Below are positions 9,980-20,100 of a DNA stretch of 64,000 nucleotides, piece after piece. Each line of letters opens with the position of its first letter. Positions within the stretch are counted from its first letter, which is position 1. The stretch comes from Chlorops oryzae (Eukaryota > Arthropoda > Insecta > Diptera > Chloropidae): assembly GCA_020466095.1 (NCBI GenBank), contig CM035807.1, forward strand, positions 79,876,351 to 79,940,350. The letters run 5' to 3'. The translations under genes were made by a program, and so were the position numbers. The notes beneath the pieces are model-generated. The model did no database searches, had not been told where the DNA came from, and was given only the letters and a program-made list of their open reading frames with translations.

Positions 9980-12900
9980 TTAAGCAGAAAAAATGTCGTT
10001 ACTGGTAGGCAGGAGACAAAGTTTATGAATAGGGCGTAAAATTTCTCCGTCGGCTGTTCTTATCGACGCTACTCTAACCAGTCCATCAGCTCCAGGGATA
10101 CAACGGCTGACAACGCCAAGCCTCCACATTGTAGGCGCCGTTCTCTCGCCGATAACTGCGACCACGTCATCTACCTTGAGATTAGGAATTGCTCGGTGCC
10201 ATTTTGTCCGATGCCTTAGGCTAATGATATATTCATTTTTCCAGCGTTTCCAGAAGTTTCTTCTCAGAGCCGAGATCAATTGCCAACGTTCGCTTAGACT
10301 TCCCTTGAATGATACAGATTCCGGTTCGGGCAATGTTTTAAGAGGCTCCCCGACAATGAAGTGTCCTGGAGTAAGCACTTCAACGTCTCCAGCATCAGGT
10401 GTATTGACACATAGGGGACGCGAATTCACGCAAGCTTCGATTTCAGTGAGGACGGTGGAAAATTCTTCGAACGTCAGCAGGTTGTCGGTCAGGATGCGTT
10501 TGAGATGATACTTAACACGTTTTATGCCAATCTCCCAATAACCTCCCATGTGCGGTGCGTTCGGAGGATTAAAGTGCCAGGTAACATCTGTTCCAACGAA
10601 AAAATTGGTGTTGGCTTCATCCTTGATGACTCTATCAAACATCGAGCGGAGCTCTTTCTCTGCGCCCACAAAATTCGTCCCATTATCTGAGTAAACGTGT
10701 TTGCACAGCCCACGTCGGTTGATGAATCGTTTGAAAGCGTTCAAGAAAGTGGCAGTAGAAAGGTCACCAGCCAGTTCTAAATGCATCGCTCCAGTCGCCA
10801 TACAAATGAACGAACAAATGTAGCCCTTTGTAACCTTAGCACCGCGTCCACTAGAGAATTTGACTTTTACAGGCCCGGCGAAATCCACAGCGCTCGTATG
10901 AAAGCACCGAACCAGGGATAGGCGACAAGCGGGTAGATCACCCATTTGTTGTTGCATTGGATGGTTATTCAACGCACGGCATTTCAAGCAGTTCCTGTAA
11001 ATTTTTCGTACCAAGCTGCGTGCACCCGTAATCCAGAATCGCCGTTGTAATATAGCCTGCATCAGTTGTGGCCCCGCGTGCGATCCTACTAAATGTACTT
11101 CAGCGATCAGAAGTCTAGCCAGGGCACTAGTTTTTGGTAGGATTAACGGAAATCTAACATCGTATGCGATCTCGCAGTTCCTTAAGCGCCCACCAGCGCG
11201 CAGCATACCGAATTTATCCAAAAAGGGACGCAATCGACGCAAGGTACTTTTAACCGATAAAGGTTTATTTTGTTTACAGCTGGAAATCTCTTTACTAAAG
11301 TGTGCTCGCTGTGTATACTTAATTAATGAGATTTCCGCTGACCGTAGCTCTGCGCACGAGAGGTGATCGATGGCCTTAGTGTTCCGATCAGAGCAAGATT
11401 TCCGCGCATTCTTGATGAATCGAAGTACGTAGGCAGTGACTCTTTTAAGCTTCCCGTAATTTGAAAATTTTGTCATCAAGCTCCATACCGGTTCGACTTC
11501 TGTCAGCAGAGTTTGAAGTGGTTGCCGTCTTAGCTCTAGCTCCGTCGTATGCTGTTTTACCTCTGCATGTGTCCATTCGCACCTACCCTCTCTTAAAAAT
11601 TCGGGACCGTTCCACCAGCAAGAATATTCTAGCAGCCACGTTGGCGACACGCCTCGCGATGCACAGTCTGCCGGATTTTCCTCCGAACTCACATGCCCCC
11701 ACCTTTCCGCCGGTAAGACTTCTTGGATGGCGGCGACGCGGTTAGCTATAAACGTGGACCAACGGTTCGGTTGTGATTGGATCCAGGCCAACGTTACAGT
11801 GGAGTCTGTCCACGCAAACTGCTGGAATGACCATCCCTTCAGAGCTTCAGCGACCTGAGTGTACAGTTTGGATGCTAAATATGCAGCACAAAGCTCCAAG
11901 CGCGGTAACGACAGAGTTTTTAAAGGCGCTACTCTAGACTTAGCGGCGATTAAGGAAACACGTACCTCGTCTTCAGTAATAACGCGTGCATAAATCGCGG
12001 CGGCATAAGCCTTTTCCGAGGCGTCTGCGAAAATATGGATTTCACCAGCGCGGTCACGCTTATCGAATCCGATCCAGCGGTCAATATTGCGTTGCGATAA
12101 CTTTAACAGATCACTACGGTGACGTTTCCATTGCTCAGCTACCTGCTCAGAGATTAGATCATCCCATTTGAGGTCAGCGCTCCACAGCTCTTGAAATAAA
12201 ATCCTTGCCTTAATGGTGCATGGCGCTAGAAAGCCGATAGGATCGAAAAATCGACTGGCGTCAGCCAAAAACTGACGTTTCGTAAGATATGGCGGACAAG
12301 CATCGAGATCCACAGAGAATGCCAACGAATCGATTTTCGTTTTCCAAACAAGTCCAAGCGTTCTCACTTGATCAGCTTCCGTTAAGTAGTAAGGAATTCC
12401 CTTGGATTCGCTCGGAAGCCGCTCTAGTAACGATTGACAGTTAGAGGCCCATTTTCTTAACTGGAAACCCCCTCGTGACAGCACCGTGGAGACATCTCTT
12501 TGCAGCATCAGCAGCTCGCTCTCTGAAGATGATCCCGTTAGCAAGTCGTCCATGTAAAAATCGTTGAGTACGGTGTCAGCTGCGTTGGCGCTAACCTCTA
12601 GGTGTTCGTTCGCGAGTTGATGCATTGCTTTCACGGCAAGATAGGATGCAGAAGCCACGCCATAAGTCACACGCTTCAAACGGAACGGTTGAAGTTCTTT
12701 CGAAGGGCTGTCCCTCCAAAGGATTCGCTGGAAGTCCGTGTGACTCTCTTCCACCAATACCTGGCGGTACATCTTCTCGATGTCAGCGGTCATTGCAAAC
12801 TTATGGGCTCGAAAGCGGATGAGGATTGTGAATAAGTCTTGTTGCAGCTGCGGGCCAACCATTAAAGCGTCATTCAGCGAGTATCCGGAGGACGACTTCA

Positions 12901-15073
12901 TGGATGCGTTGAACACAACTCGAAGCTTCGTTGTAGTGCTCGTATCCTTCATTACCGCATGATGTGGCATATAGTAAACGTTTTCTGGCTCGGTGTTCGT
13001 TAGCTCCATATGTTCCAGCTCTATAAGTTCGTTGATGAACTCGGAATATTGACGTTTAAGTTCCTTATCGACTGACAATCGTTTCTCGATGCGGAGGAAA
13101 CTACGCTCGGCGGCCTCTCTCGATTCACCCAGTGGTATATTTTCCTTAAACGGCAGCTGCACGATGAACCGACCCTCGACAGTGCGGCGATGTGTTGCTG
13201 CGAAATTCTGCTCACATGCAGATTCTTCCAAAGAGAGAAATTTTTGTCGTGGCAGCTGCTCGATTTCCCACATTCTTGCGATTGTTTTTGTGAGTTGTGC
13301 GTTTGAGTGGCACGTTAGGACAGTTACTTGGCTTTCGCGAGCGGCCCCTGCAGGTCCGGACAAAACCCATCCGAAGCTGGTCAGCTGGGCCATTGGCGTT
13401 CCAAGTAGGCCTTTTCTTAGTTCGGACTGCATGAACTGAGCCATCTCGTCCATTCCGATTAAAATGTCGATCGGCGCTGCTTTAAAGTAGTCTGGATCAG
13501 CGAGCTCTAACTCCATTGTATGCGCCCAAGATTGCTCTGTGATAGTAAGTGTTGGAATATTGTTTGTTATCTTTGGCAAAACTAGTGTTTTGATCGTGAA
13601 CTTCTCGGTTCCTTGCCGCGGTGACAGTGTAAGAGTGGCGTATCCCTGCGTCGTGCCACCTACTGCGTTTCCGATGCCGGTAATCACGACAGCTGATTTT
13701 TTCGTGGTAAGCCCTAAGCGGAGCACGCATGCTTCCGTCACTAGTGAAGCCTGCGATCCGTTATCGAATAGAATGCGCGCCATTTGCCAATTTCCAAGGT
13801 AATCTTGTATGCGCACCCTTGCGGTGGCGAGTAAAATTGGTTTGGTTACAGCGGCATGATGAGAAGAAGATATTGGAGGCGAGGGAGACCGCTCAATCCT
13901 TTGTTCGTCTACCGGCGCATTGCTCCTGTGTAGCATGGTATGATGGCGAGCATTGCATAGACGACATGTGATCTCACTGCGGCAGTTGCTCTGAATGTGG
14001 CCAGTGCTCAAGCAGTTGAAGCATGCCCTTTTCTCCTTAATCAGCGCGATTCTATCAAGGATCGAAAGATCATTAAATTGCTTACAAACATATATTTTGT
14101 GATCACTTCCACAGCTCAAGCAGCGTGTTGAATTACTTGCCCGAATCCCGATGTTTGCTTGCTCCTCGCCATCGACTGCATGTAGAGCCCTTGCTGTTTT
14201 CTTGCCATGCTCATTGGGTCTCATCATGACTTCTAATGAACGGCATCTAATTTCCAAAAACTGCTGAAGTGCTGCAAACGATGGCATGTCGGGACCTTCC
14301 AGTGAGAGTTCCCACTGTTTACGAGTGTCATATGATAGTTTTTCAACGGTGGTGTGTACGAGCCAGTCGTCCCAAAATTCGACCGGACGGCCCAGAGCTC
14401 TCAAAGAATGTACGTGTTGCAGAACGGTATCGAAAACGGCGCGGATTGCCTTGGTTGAGTCTTCAGTCGCTTTTTTGACATCTCGAATAGCCGACAGATG
14501 TTGATCAATGATTATTCGAATTACCTGATAACGCTCGTGCAGCAGGTTCCAAGCTTCAGGATAATTAGCATTGCTTATCTCGAAGGAACTAATTACACGC
14601 AGCGCCTCACCATCCAAACAACTGCGTAAGTAGTGCAGTCTCTGACTGTTTGAGAGCGCGTTGTTAGAATGCACCAATGAACAAAAAATGTCGCGAAAGC
14701 CAACCCATTCCGTCGCTACTCCCGAGAACTTCGGGATATCTATTTTTGGTAGCTGTATCGCAACAGGTTGATTTGTTGTTTGAATGCTGGGTTGCGGAGT
14801 CGTAGGAGGTATCTGCCTCTTGAAGTTAGCCGAAGCCGTGACGTACCAAACCTCCGTTTGAGTTCGTTGATTTTCTTCGATTGCAATGAACTCATCGCCA
14901 CAGGATATCTCTACTGCCTCTTGAGCTCTGCAGAATCGGTTCCATTGCTCGTCCAACAGCTGCATGTACGTCTTGACTTCCTCAGTGTTTATTCCAAGTA
15001 CGACATCCTCGCTTGCTTTTAAATAGCGTTTTATCGCTTTATTCGCGGAATCTCGGATTTTAACGTCAGACAT
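9980..15073 (-). CDS. gag-pol: BEL copy 1 Gag-Pol polyprotein, intact (1,697 aa)
   Basis: A single uninterrupted frame from an ATG at 15073. Gag (DUF1759-type) spans about 115-265. Three Cys/His knuckles lie at C318-C330 (CX2CX3HX4C), C351-C364 (CX2CX4HX4C) and C370-H382. The aspartic protease (DUF1758-type) carries D437 in DNGS. Reverse transcriptase runs about 700-860, with D764 and the YMDD box at 840-843. An RNase H-like region follows with D1017. Integrase has an HHCC zinc site (H1327, H1332, C1362, C1365) and a DDE core (D1397, D1463, E1514; spacings 65 and 50). A DUF5641-type C-terminus occupies about 1595-1690. Every catalytic residue I looked for is present. The fusion of gag and pol in one frame needs no ribosomal frameshift. 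It is a retrotransposon polyprotein, expected to act in cytoplasmic particles and then in the nucleus. Confidence 0.95.
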   Translation of the reverse strand: MSDVKIRDSANKAIKRYLKASEDVVLGINTEEVKTYMQLLDEQWNRFCRAQEAVEISCGDEFIAIEENQRTQTEVWYVTASANFKRQIPPTTPQPSIQTTNQPVAIQLPKIDIPKFSGVATEWVGFRDIFCSLVHSNNALSNSQRLHYLRSCLDGEALRVISSFEISNANYPEAWNLLHERYQVIRIIIDQHLSAIRDVKKATEDSTKAIRAVFDTVLQHVHSLRALGRPVEFWDDWLVHTTVEKLSYDTRKQWELSLEGPDMPSFAALQQFLEIRCRSLEVMMRPNEHGKKTARALHAVDGEEQANIGIRASNSTRCLSCGSDHKIYVCKQFNDLSILDRIALIKEKRACFNCLSTGHIQSNCRSEITCRLCNARHHTMLHRSNAPVDEQRIERSPSPPISSSHHAAVTKPILLATARVRIQDYLGNWQMARILFDNGSQASLVTEACVLRLGLTTKKSAVVITGIGNAVGGTTQGYATLTLSPRQGTEKFTIKTLVLPKITNNIPTLTITEQSWAHTMELELADPDYFKAAPIDILIGMDEMAQFMQSELRKGLLGTPMAQLTSFGWVLSGPAGAARESQVTVLTCHSNAQLTKTIARMWEIEQLPRQKFLSLEESACEQNFAATHRRTVEGRFIVQLPFKENIPLGESREAAERSFLRIEKRLSVDKELKRQYSEFINELIELEHMELTNTEPENVYYMPHHAVMKDTSTTTKLRVVFNASMKSSSGYSLNDALMVGPQLQQDLFTILIRFRAHKFAMTADIEKMYRQVLVEESHTDFQRILWRDSPSKELQPFRLKRVTYGVASASYLAVKAMHQLANEHLEVSANAADTVLNDFYMDDLLTGSSSESELLMLQRDVSTVLSRGGFQLRKWASNCQSLLERLPSESKGIPYYLTEADQVRTLGLVWKTKIDSLAFSVDLDACPPYLTKRQFLADASRFFDPIGFLAPCTIKARILFQELWSADLKWDDLISEQVAEQWKRHRSDLLKLSQRNIDRWIGFDKRDRAGEIHIFADASEKAYAAAIYARVITEDEVRVSLIAAKSRVAPLKTLSLPRLELCAAYLASKLYTQVAEALKGWSFQQFAWTDSTVTLAWIQSQPNRWSTFIANRVAAIQEVLPAERWGHVSSEENPADCASRGVSPTWLLEYSCWWNGPEFLREGRCEWTHAEVKQHTTELELRRQPLQTLLTEVEPVWSLMTKFSNYGKLKRVTAYVLRFIKNARKSCSDRNTKAIDHLSCAELRSAEISLIKYTQRAHFSKEISSCKQNKPLSVKSTLRRLRPFLDKFGMLRAGGRLRNCEIAYDVRFPLILPKTSALARLLIAEVHLVGSHAGPQLMQAILQRRFWITGARSLVRKIYRNCLKCRALNNHPMQQQMGDLPACRLSLVRCFHTSAVDFAGPVKVKFSSGRGAKVTKGYICSFICMATGAMHLELAGDLSTATFLNAFKRFINRRGLCKHVYSDNGTNFVGAEKELRSMFDRVIKDEANTNFFVGTDVTWHFNPPNAPHMGGYWEIGIKRVKYHLKRILTDNLLTFEEFSTVLTEIEACVNSRPLCVNTPDAGDVEVLTPGHFIVGEPLKTLPEPESVSFKGSLSERWQLISALRRNFWKRWKNEYIISLRHRTKWHRAIPNLKVDDVVAVIGERTAPTMWRLGVVSRCIPGADGLVRVASIRTADGEILRPIHKLCLLPTSNDIFSA

Positions 15074-15504
15074 TTTGAAAAACGGTGATTTGTTTACAAT
15101 TTAACTGGTCTTCTTCTTCCAAAACTTGTAATTCTCCAGGCACGATGACAGTTGCGACCTAAAGCTGGCTGCGACGATTAACTGTCAGCTGGAGTATGTG
15201 CAGGCCGGTTGCAATTTTCAAGGAATGAAGCAGGGTTGATTTTAACACTCAGATTAGTGCAATTGAGCGAGCTCACTATGTTTCGGCGAGTTCGATTTAC
15301 ACGCGGCGATGCGATGATTTGGGGGTTATGTTCTCTTATTTAAATTGTTTTTTGTGTTTTTTTTTTTTTTTTTTTTTTCGACAACAATTTTTATCTAGAT
15401 AATTTATTCTCACGACCGACGATTTCGAATTAGCTTTAGAAAAAGAGTCTTACGATCGTTTAATTTGCGGTTTTTTTTAAAATACAAGAGTTGCGTTTCA
15501 AACT
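15074..15504 (-). other. BEL copy 1 leader (5' untranslated part)
   Basis: About 430 nt lie between the primer site and the gag ATG. They hold a run of 22 A residues on the element strand (T run at 15357-15378). The same run of 22 occurs in copy 2 at 21310-21331. The identical run length argues for a very recent duplication or an assembly copy, because such runs normally change quickly. Confidence 0.8.
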
Positions 15505-15522
15505 ATCCGGCTCGAAGGACCA
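15505..15522 (-). promoter_or_regulatory. BEL copy 1 primer binding site for tRNA-Tyr
   Basis: The plus strand reads ATCCGGCTCGAAGGACCA, the 3' end of eukaryotic tRNA-Tyr (T-arm, acceptor and CCA, 18 nt). The element RNA therefore pairs with tRNA-Tyr to prime minus-strand DNA. Six bases (15523-15528) separate it from the LTR, so the site is slightly offset from the LTR boundary. The tRNA identity comes from my knowledge of conserved tRNA-Tyr ends. Confidence 0.88.
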
Positions 15523-15528
15523 TTTTTA

Positions 15529-15807
15529 TGTTGCGGCGCGGAGCGGTTATAATTGCGGGCAGACCTAAACGCGGTAGCGGGTGCTAATAACGTGTTGTTT
15601 TATTGAAGGTGTATGCGGTAAACAGTTAGCGGTTGAAAGCGCGGTGGTCAAAAGCTAAAGGACCTATAGTGTAAAACACCAGCGGTTACTCTTACGTTCT
15701 TTATTCGACTGACTATTATTGAACCTTGCAACTCGTTGTTACTTACTAACTAGAGAAAGAAAAAGAAAGCGAATTATAGTTACCCTACTGCAGGTCAAGC
15801 GCGAACA
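15529..15807 (-). repeat. BEL LTR 2 (shared middle LTR)
   Basis: This serves as the 5' LTR of copy 1 and the 3' LTR of copy 2. It abuts the copy 1 primer site on its left and the copy 2 3' end on its right, with no target duplication and no flanking host DNA on either side. This is the signature of a shared LTR in a tandem provirus. Confidence 0.95.
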
Positions 15808-15931
15808 TGCCGCCGGCCTTGAACGAATGAGTTCAAAATTAAGGAAAAAATATACATATTTAAAATATTACATTTCAAATGGAATGAGACACCCCGGAAT
15901 TTCTAATTGTGTGGCCTTCAAATATGAAAAT

Positions 15932-17173
15932 TTAAGCAGAAAAAATGTCGTTACTGGTAGGCAGGAGACAAAGTTTATGAATAGGGCGTAAAATTTCTCC
16001 GTCGGCTGTTCTTATCGACGCTACTCTAACCAGTCCATCAGCTCCAGGGATACAACGGCTGACAACGCCAAGCCTCCACATTGTAGGCGCCGTTCTCTCG
16101 CCGATAACTGCGACCACGTCATCTACCTTGAGATTAGGAATTGCTCGGTGCCATTTTGTCCGATGCCTTAGGCTAATGATATATTCATTTTTCCAGCGTT
16201 TCCAGAAGTTTCTTCTCAGAGCCGAGATCAATTGCCAACGTTCGCTTAGACTTCCCTTGAATGATACAGATTCCGGTTCGGGCAATGTTTTAAGAGGCTC
16301 CCCGACAATGAAGTGTCCTGGAGTAAGCACTTCAACGTCTCCAGCATCAGGTGTATTGACACATAGGGGACGCGAATTCACGCAAGCTTCGATTTCAGTG
16401 AGGACGGTGGAAAATTCTTCGAACGTCAGCAGGTTGTCGGTCAGGATGCGTTTGAGATGATACTTAACACGTTTTATGCCAATCTCCCAATAACCTCCCA
16501 TGTGCGGTGCGTTCGGAGGATTAAAGTGCCAGGTAACATCTGTTCCAACGAAAAAATTGGTGTTGGCTTCATCCTTGATGACTCTATCAAACATCGAGCG
16601 GAGCTCTTTCTCTGCGCCCACAAAATTCGTCCCATTATCTGAGTAAACGTGTTTGCACAGCCCACGTCGGTTGATGAATCGTTTGAAAGCGTTCAAGAAA
16701 GTGGCAGTAGAAAGGTCACCAGCCAGTTCTAAATGCATCGCTCCAGTCGCCATACAAATGAACGAACAAATGTAGCCCTTTGTAACCTTAGCACCGCGTC
16801 CACTAGAGAATTTGACTTTTACAGGCCCGGCGAAATCCACAGCGCTCGTATGAAAGCACCGAACCAGGGATAGGCGACAAGCGGGTAGATCACCCATTTG
16901 TTGTTGCATTGGATGGTTATTCAACGCACGGCATTTCAAGCAGTTCCTGTAAATTTTTCGTACCAAGCTGCGTGCACCCGTAATCCAGAATCGCCGTTGT
17001 AATATAGCCTGCATCAGTTGTGGCCCCGCGTGCGATCCTAGTAAATGTACTTCAGCGATCAGAAGTCTAGCCAGGGCACTAGTTTTTGGTAGGATTAACG
17101 GAAATCTAACATCGTATGCGATCTCGCAGTTCCTTAAGCGCCCACCAGCGCGCAGCATACCGAATTTATCCAA
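15932..17173 (-). pseudogene. BEL copy 2, integrase part downstream of a frameshift
   Basis: This frame holds the last 413 codons of the polyprotein: integrase zinc site, DDE core and C-terminal domain. It equals copy 1 residues 1285-1697 except Leu for Val just after the first zinc-site His. It starts at an ATG-like position in the linker before the zinc domain only by chance. The frame is separated from the upstream gag-RT-RNase H frame by one extra A at 17172-17177. If the extra base is real, copy 2 makes no integrase of its own unless slippage occurs on the T6 of the coding strand. Confidence 0.9.
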
Positions 17174-20100
17174 AAAAGGGACGCAATCGACGCAAGGTAC
17201 TTTTAACCGATAAAGGTTTATTTTGTTTACAGCTGGAAATCTCTTTACTAAAGTGTGCTCGCTGTGTATACTTAATTAATGAGATTTCCGCTGACCGTAG
17301 CTCTGCGCACGAGAGGTGATCGATGGCCTTAGTGTTCCGATCAGAGCAAGATTTCCGCGCATTCTTGATGAATCGAAGTACGTAGGCAGTGACTCTTTTA
17401 AGCTTCCCGTAATTTGAAAATTTTGTCATCAAGCTCCATACCGGTTCGACTTCTGTCAGCAGAGTTTGAAGTGGTTGCCGTCTTAGCTCTAGCTCCGTCG
17501 TATGCTGTTTTACCTCTGCATGTGTCCATTCGCACCTACCCTCTCTTAAAAATTCGGGACCGTTCCACCAGCAAGAATATTCTAGCAGCCACGTTGGCGA
17601 CACGCCTCGCGATGCACAGTCTGCCGGATTTTCCTCCGAACTCACATGCCCCCACCTTTCCGCCGGTAAGACTTCTTGGATGGCGGCGACGCGGTTAGCT
17701 ATAAACGTGGACCAACGGTTCGGTTGTGATTGGATCCAGGCCAACGTTACAGTGGAGTCTGTCCACGCAAACTGCTGGAATGACCATCCCTTCAGAGCTT
17801 CAGCGACCTGAGTGTACAGTTTGGATGCTAAATATGCAGCACAAAGCTCCAAGCGCGGTAACGACAGAGTTTTTAAAGGCGCTACTCTAGACTTAGCGGC
17901 GATTAAGGAAACACGTACCTCGTCTTCAGTAATAACGCGTGCATAAATCGCGGCGGCATAAGCCTTTTCCGAGGCGTCTGCGAAAATATGGATTTCACCA
18001 GCGCGGTCACGCTTATCGAATCCGATCCAGCGGTCAATATTGCGTTGCGATAACTTTAACAGATCACTACGGTGACGTTTCCATTGCTCAGCTACCTGCT
18101 CAGAGATTAGATCATCCCATTTGAGGTCAGCGCTCCACAGCTCTTGAAATAAAATCCTTGCCTTAATGGTGCATGGCGCTAGAAAGCCGATAGGATCGAA
18201 AAATCGACTGGCGTCAGCCAAAAACTGACGTTTCGTAAGATATGGCGGACAAGCATCGAGATCCACAGAGAATGCCAACGAATCGATTTTCGTTTTCCAA
18301 ACAAGTCCAAGCGTTCTCACTTGATCAGCTTCCGTTAAGTAGTAAGGAATTCCCTTGGATTCGCTCGGAAGCCGCTCTAGTAACGATTGACAGTTAGAGG
18401 CCCATTTTCTTAACTGGAAACCCCCTCGTGACAGCACCGTGGAGACATCTCTTTGCAGCATCAGCAGCTCGCTCTCTGAAGATGATCCCGTTAGCAAGTC
18501 GTCCATGTAAAAATCGTTGAGTACGGTGTCAGCTGCGTTGGCGCTAACCTCTAGGTGTTCGTTCGCGAGTTGATGCATTGCTTTCACGGCAAGATAGGAT
18601 GCAGAAGCCACGCCATAAGTCACACGCTTCAAACGGAACGGTTGAAGTTCTTTCGAAGGGCTGTCCCTCCAAAGGATTCGCTGGAAGTCCGTGTGACTCT
18701 CTTCCACCAATACCTGGCGGTACATCTTCTCGATGTCAGCGGTCATTGCAAACTTATGGGCTCGAAAGCGGATGAGGATTGTGAATAAGTCTTGTTGCAG
18801 CTGCGGGCCAACCATTAAAGCGTCATTCAGCGAGTATCCGGAGGACGACTTCATGGATGCGTTGAACACAACTCGAAGCTTCGTTGTAGTGCTCGTATCC
18901 TTCATTACCGCATGATGTGGCATATAGTAAACGTTTTCTGGCTCGGTGTTCGTTAGCTCCATATGTTCCAGCTCTATAAGTTCGTTGATGAACTCGGAAT
19001 ATTGACGTTTAAGTTCCTTATCGACTGACAATCGTTTCTCGATGCGGAGGAAACTACGCTCGGCGGCCTCTCTCGATTCACCCAGTGGTATATTTTCCTT
19101 AAACGGCAGCTGCACGATGAACCGACCCTCGACAGTGCGGCGATGTGTTGCTGCGAAATTCTGCTCACATGCAGATTCTTCCAAAGAGAGAAATTTTTGT
19201 CGTGGCAGCTGCTCGATTTCCCACATTCTTGCGATTGTTTTTGTGAGTTGTGCGTTTGAGTGGCACGTTAGGACAGTTACTTGGCTTTCGCGAGCGGCCC
19301 CTGCAGGTCCGGACAAAACCCATCCGAAGCTGGTCAGCTGGGCCATTGGCGTTCCAAGTAGGCCTTTTCTTAGTTCGGACTGCATGAACTGAGCCATCTC
19401 GTCCATTCCGATTAAAATGTCGATCGGCGCTGCTTTAAAGTAGTCTGGATCAGCGAGCTCTAACTCCATTGTATGCGCCCAAGATTGCTCTGTGATAGTA
19501 AGTGTTGGAATATTGTTTGTTATCTTTGGCAAAACTAGTGTTTTGATCGTGAACTTCTCGGTTCCTTGCCGCGGTGACAGTGTAAGAGTGGCGTATCCCT
19601 GCGTCGTGCCACCTACTGCGTTTCCGATGCCGGTAATCACGACAGCTGATTTTTTCGTGGTAAGCCCTAAGCGGAGCACGCATGCTTCCGTCACTAGTGA
19701 AGCCTGCGATCCGTTATCGAATAGAATGCGCGCCATTTGCCAATTTCCAAGGTAATCTTGTATGCGCACCCTTGCGGTGGCGAGTAAAATTGGTTTGGTT
19801 ACAGCGGCATGATGAGAAGAAGATATTGGAGGCGAGGGAGACCGCTCAATCCTTTGTTCGTCTACCGGCGCATTGCTCCTGTGTAGCATGGTATGATGGC
19901 GAGCATTGCATAGACGACATGTGATCTCACTGCGGCAGTTGCTCTGAATGTGGCCAGTGCTCAAGCAGTTGAAGCATGCCCTTTTCTCCTTAATCAGCGC
20001 GATTCTATCAAGGATCGAAAGATCATTAAATTGCTTACAAACATATATTTTGTGATCACTTCCACAGCTCAAGCAGCGTGTTGAATTACTTGCCCGAATC

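Noticed and set aside
13089..13439. Plus-strand frames of 60-116 codons across the BEL element, repeated about 5.95 kb apart
   Set aside because: They are antisense shadows of the gag-pol frame.
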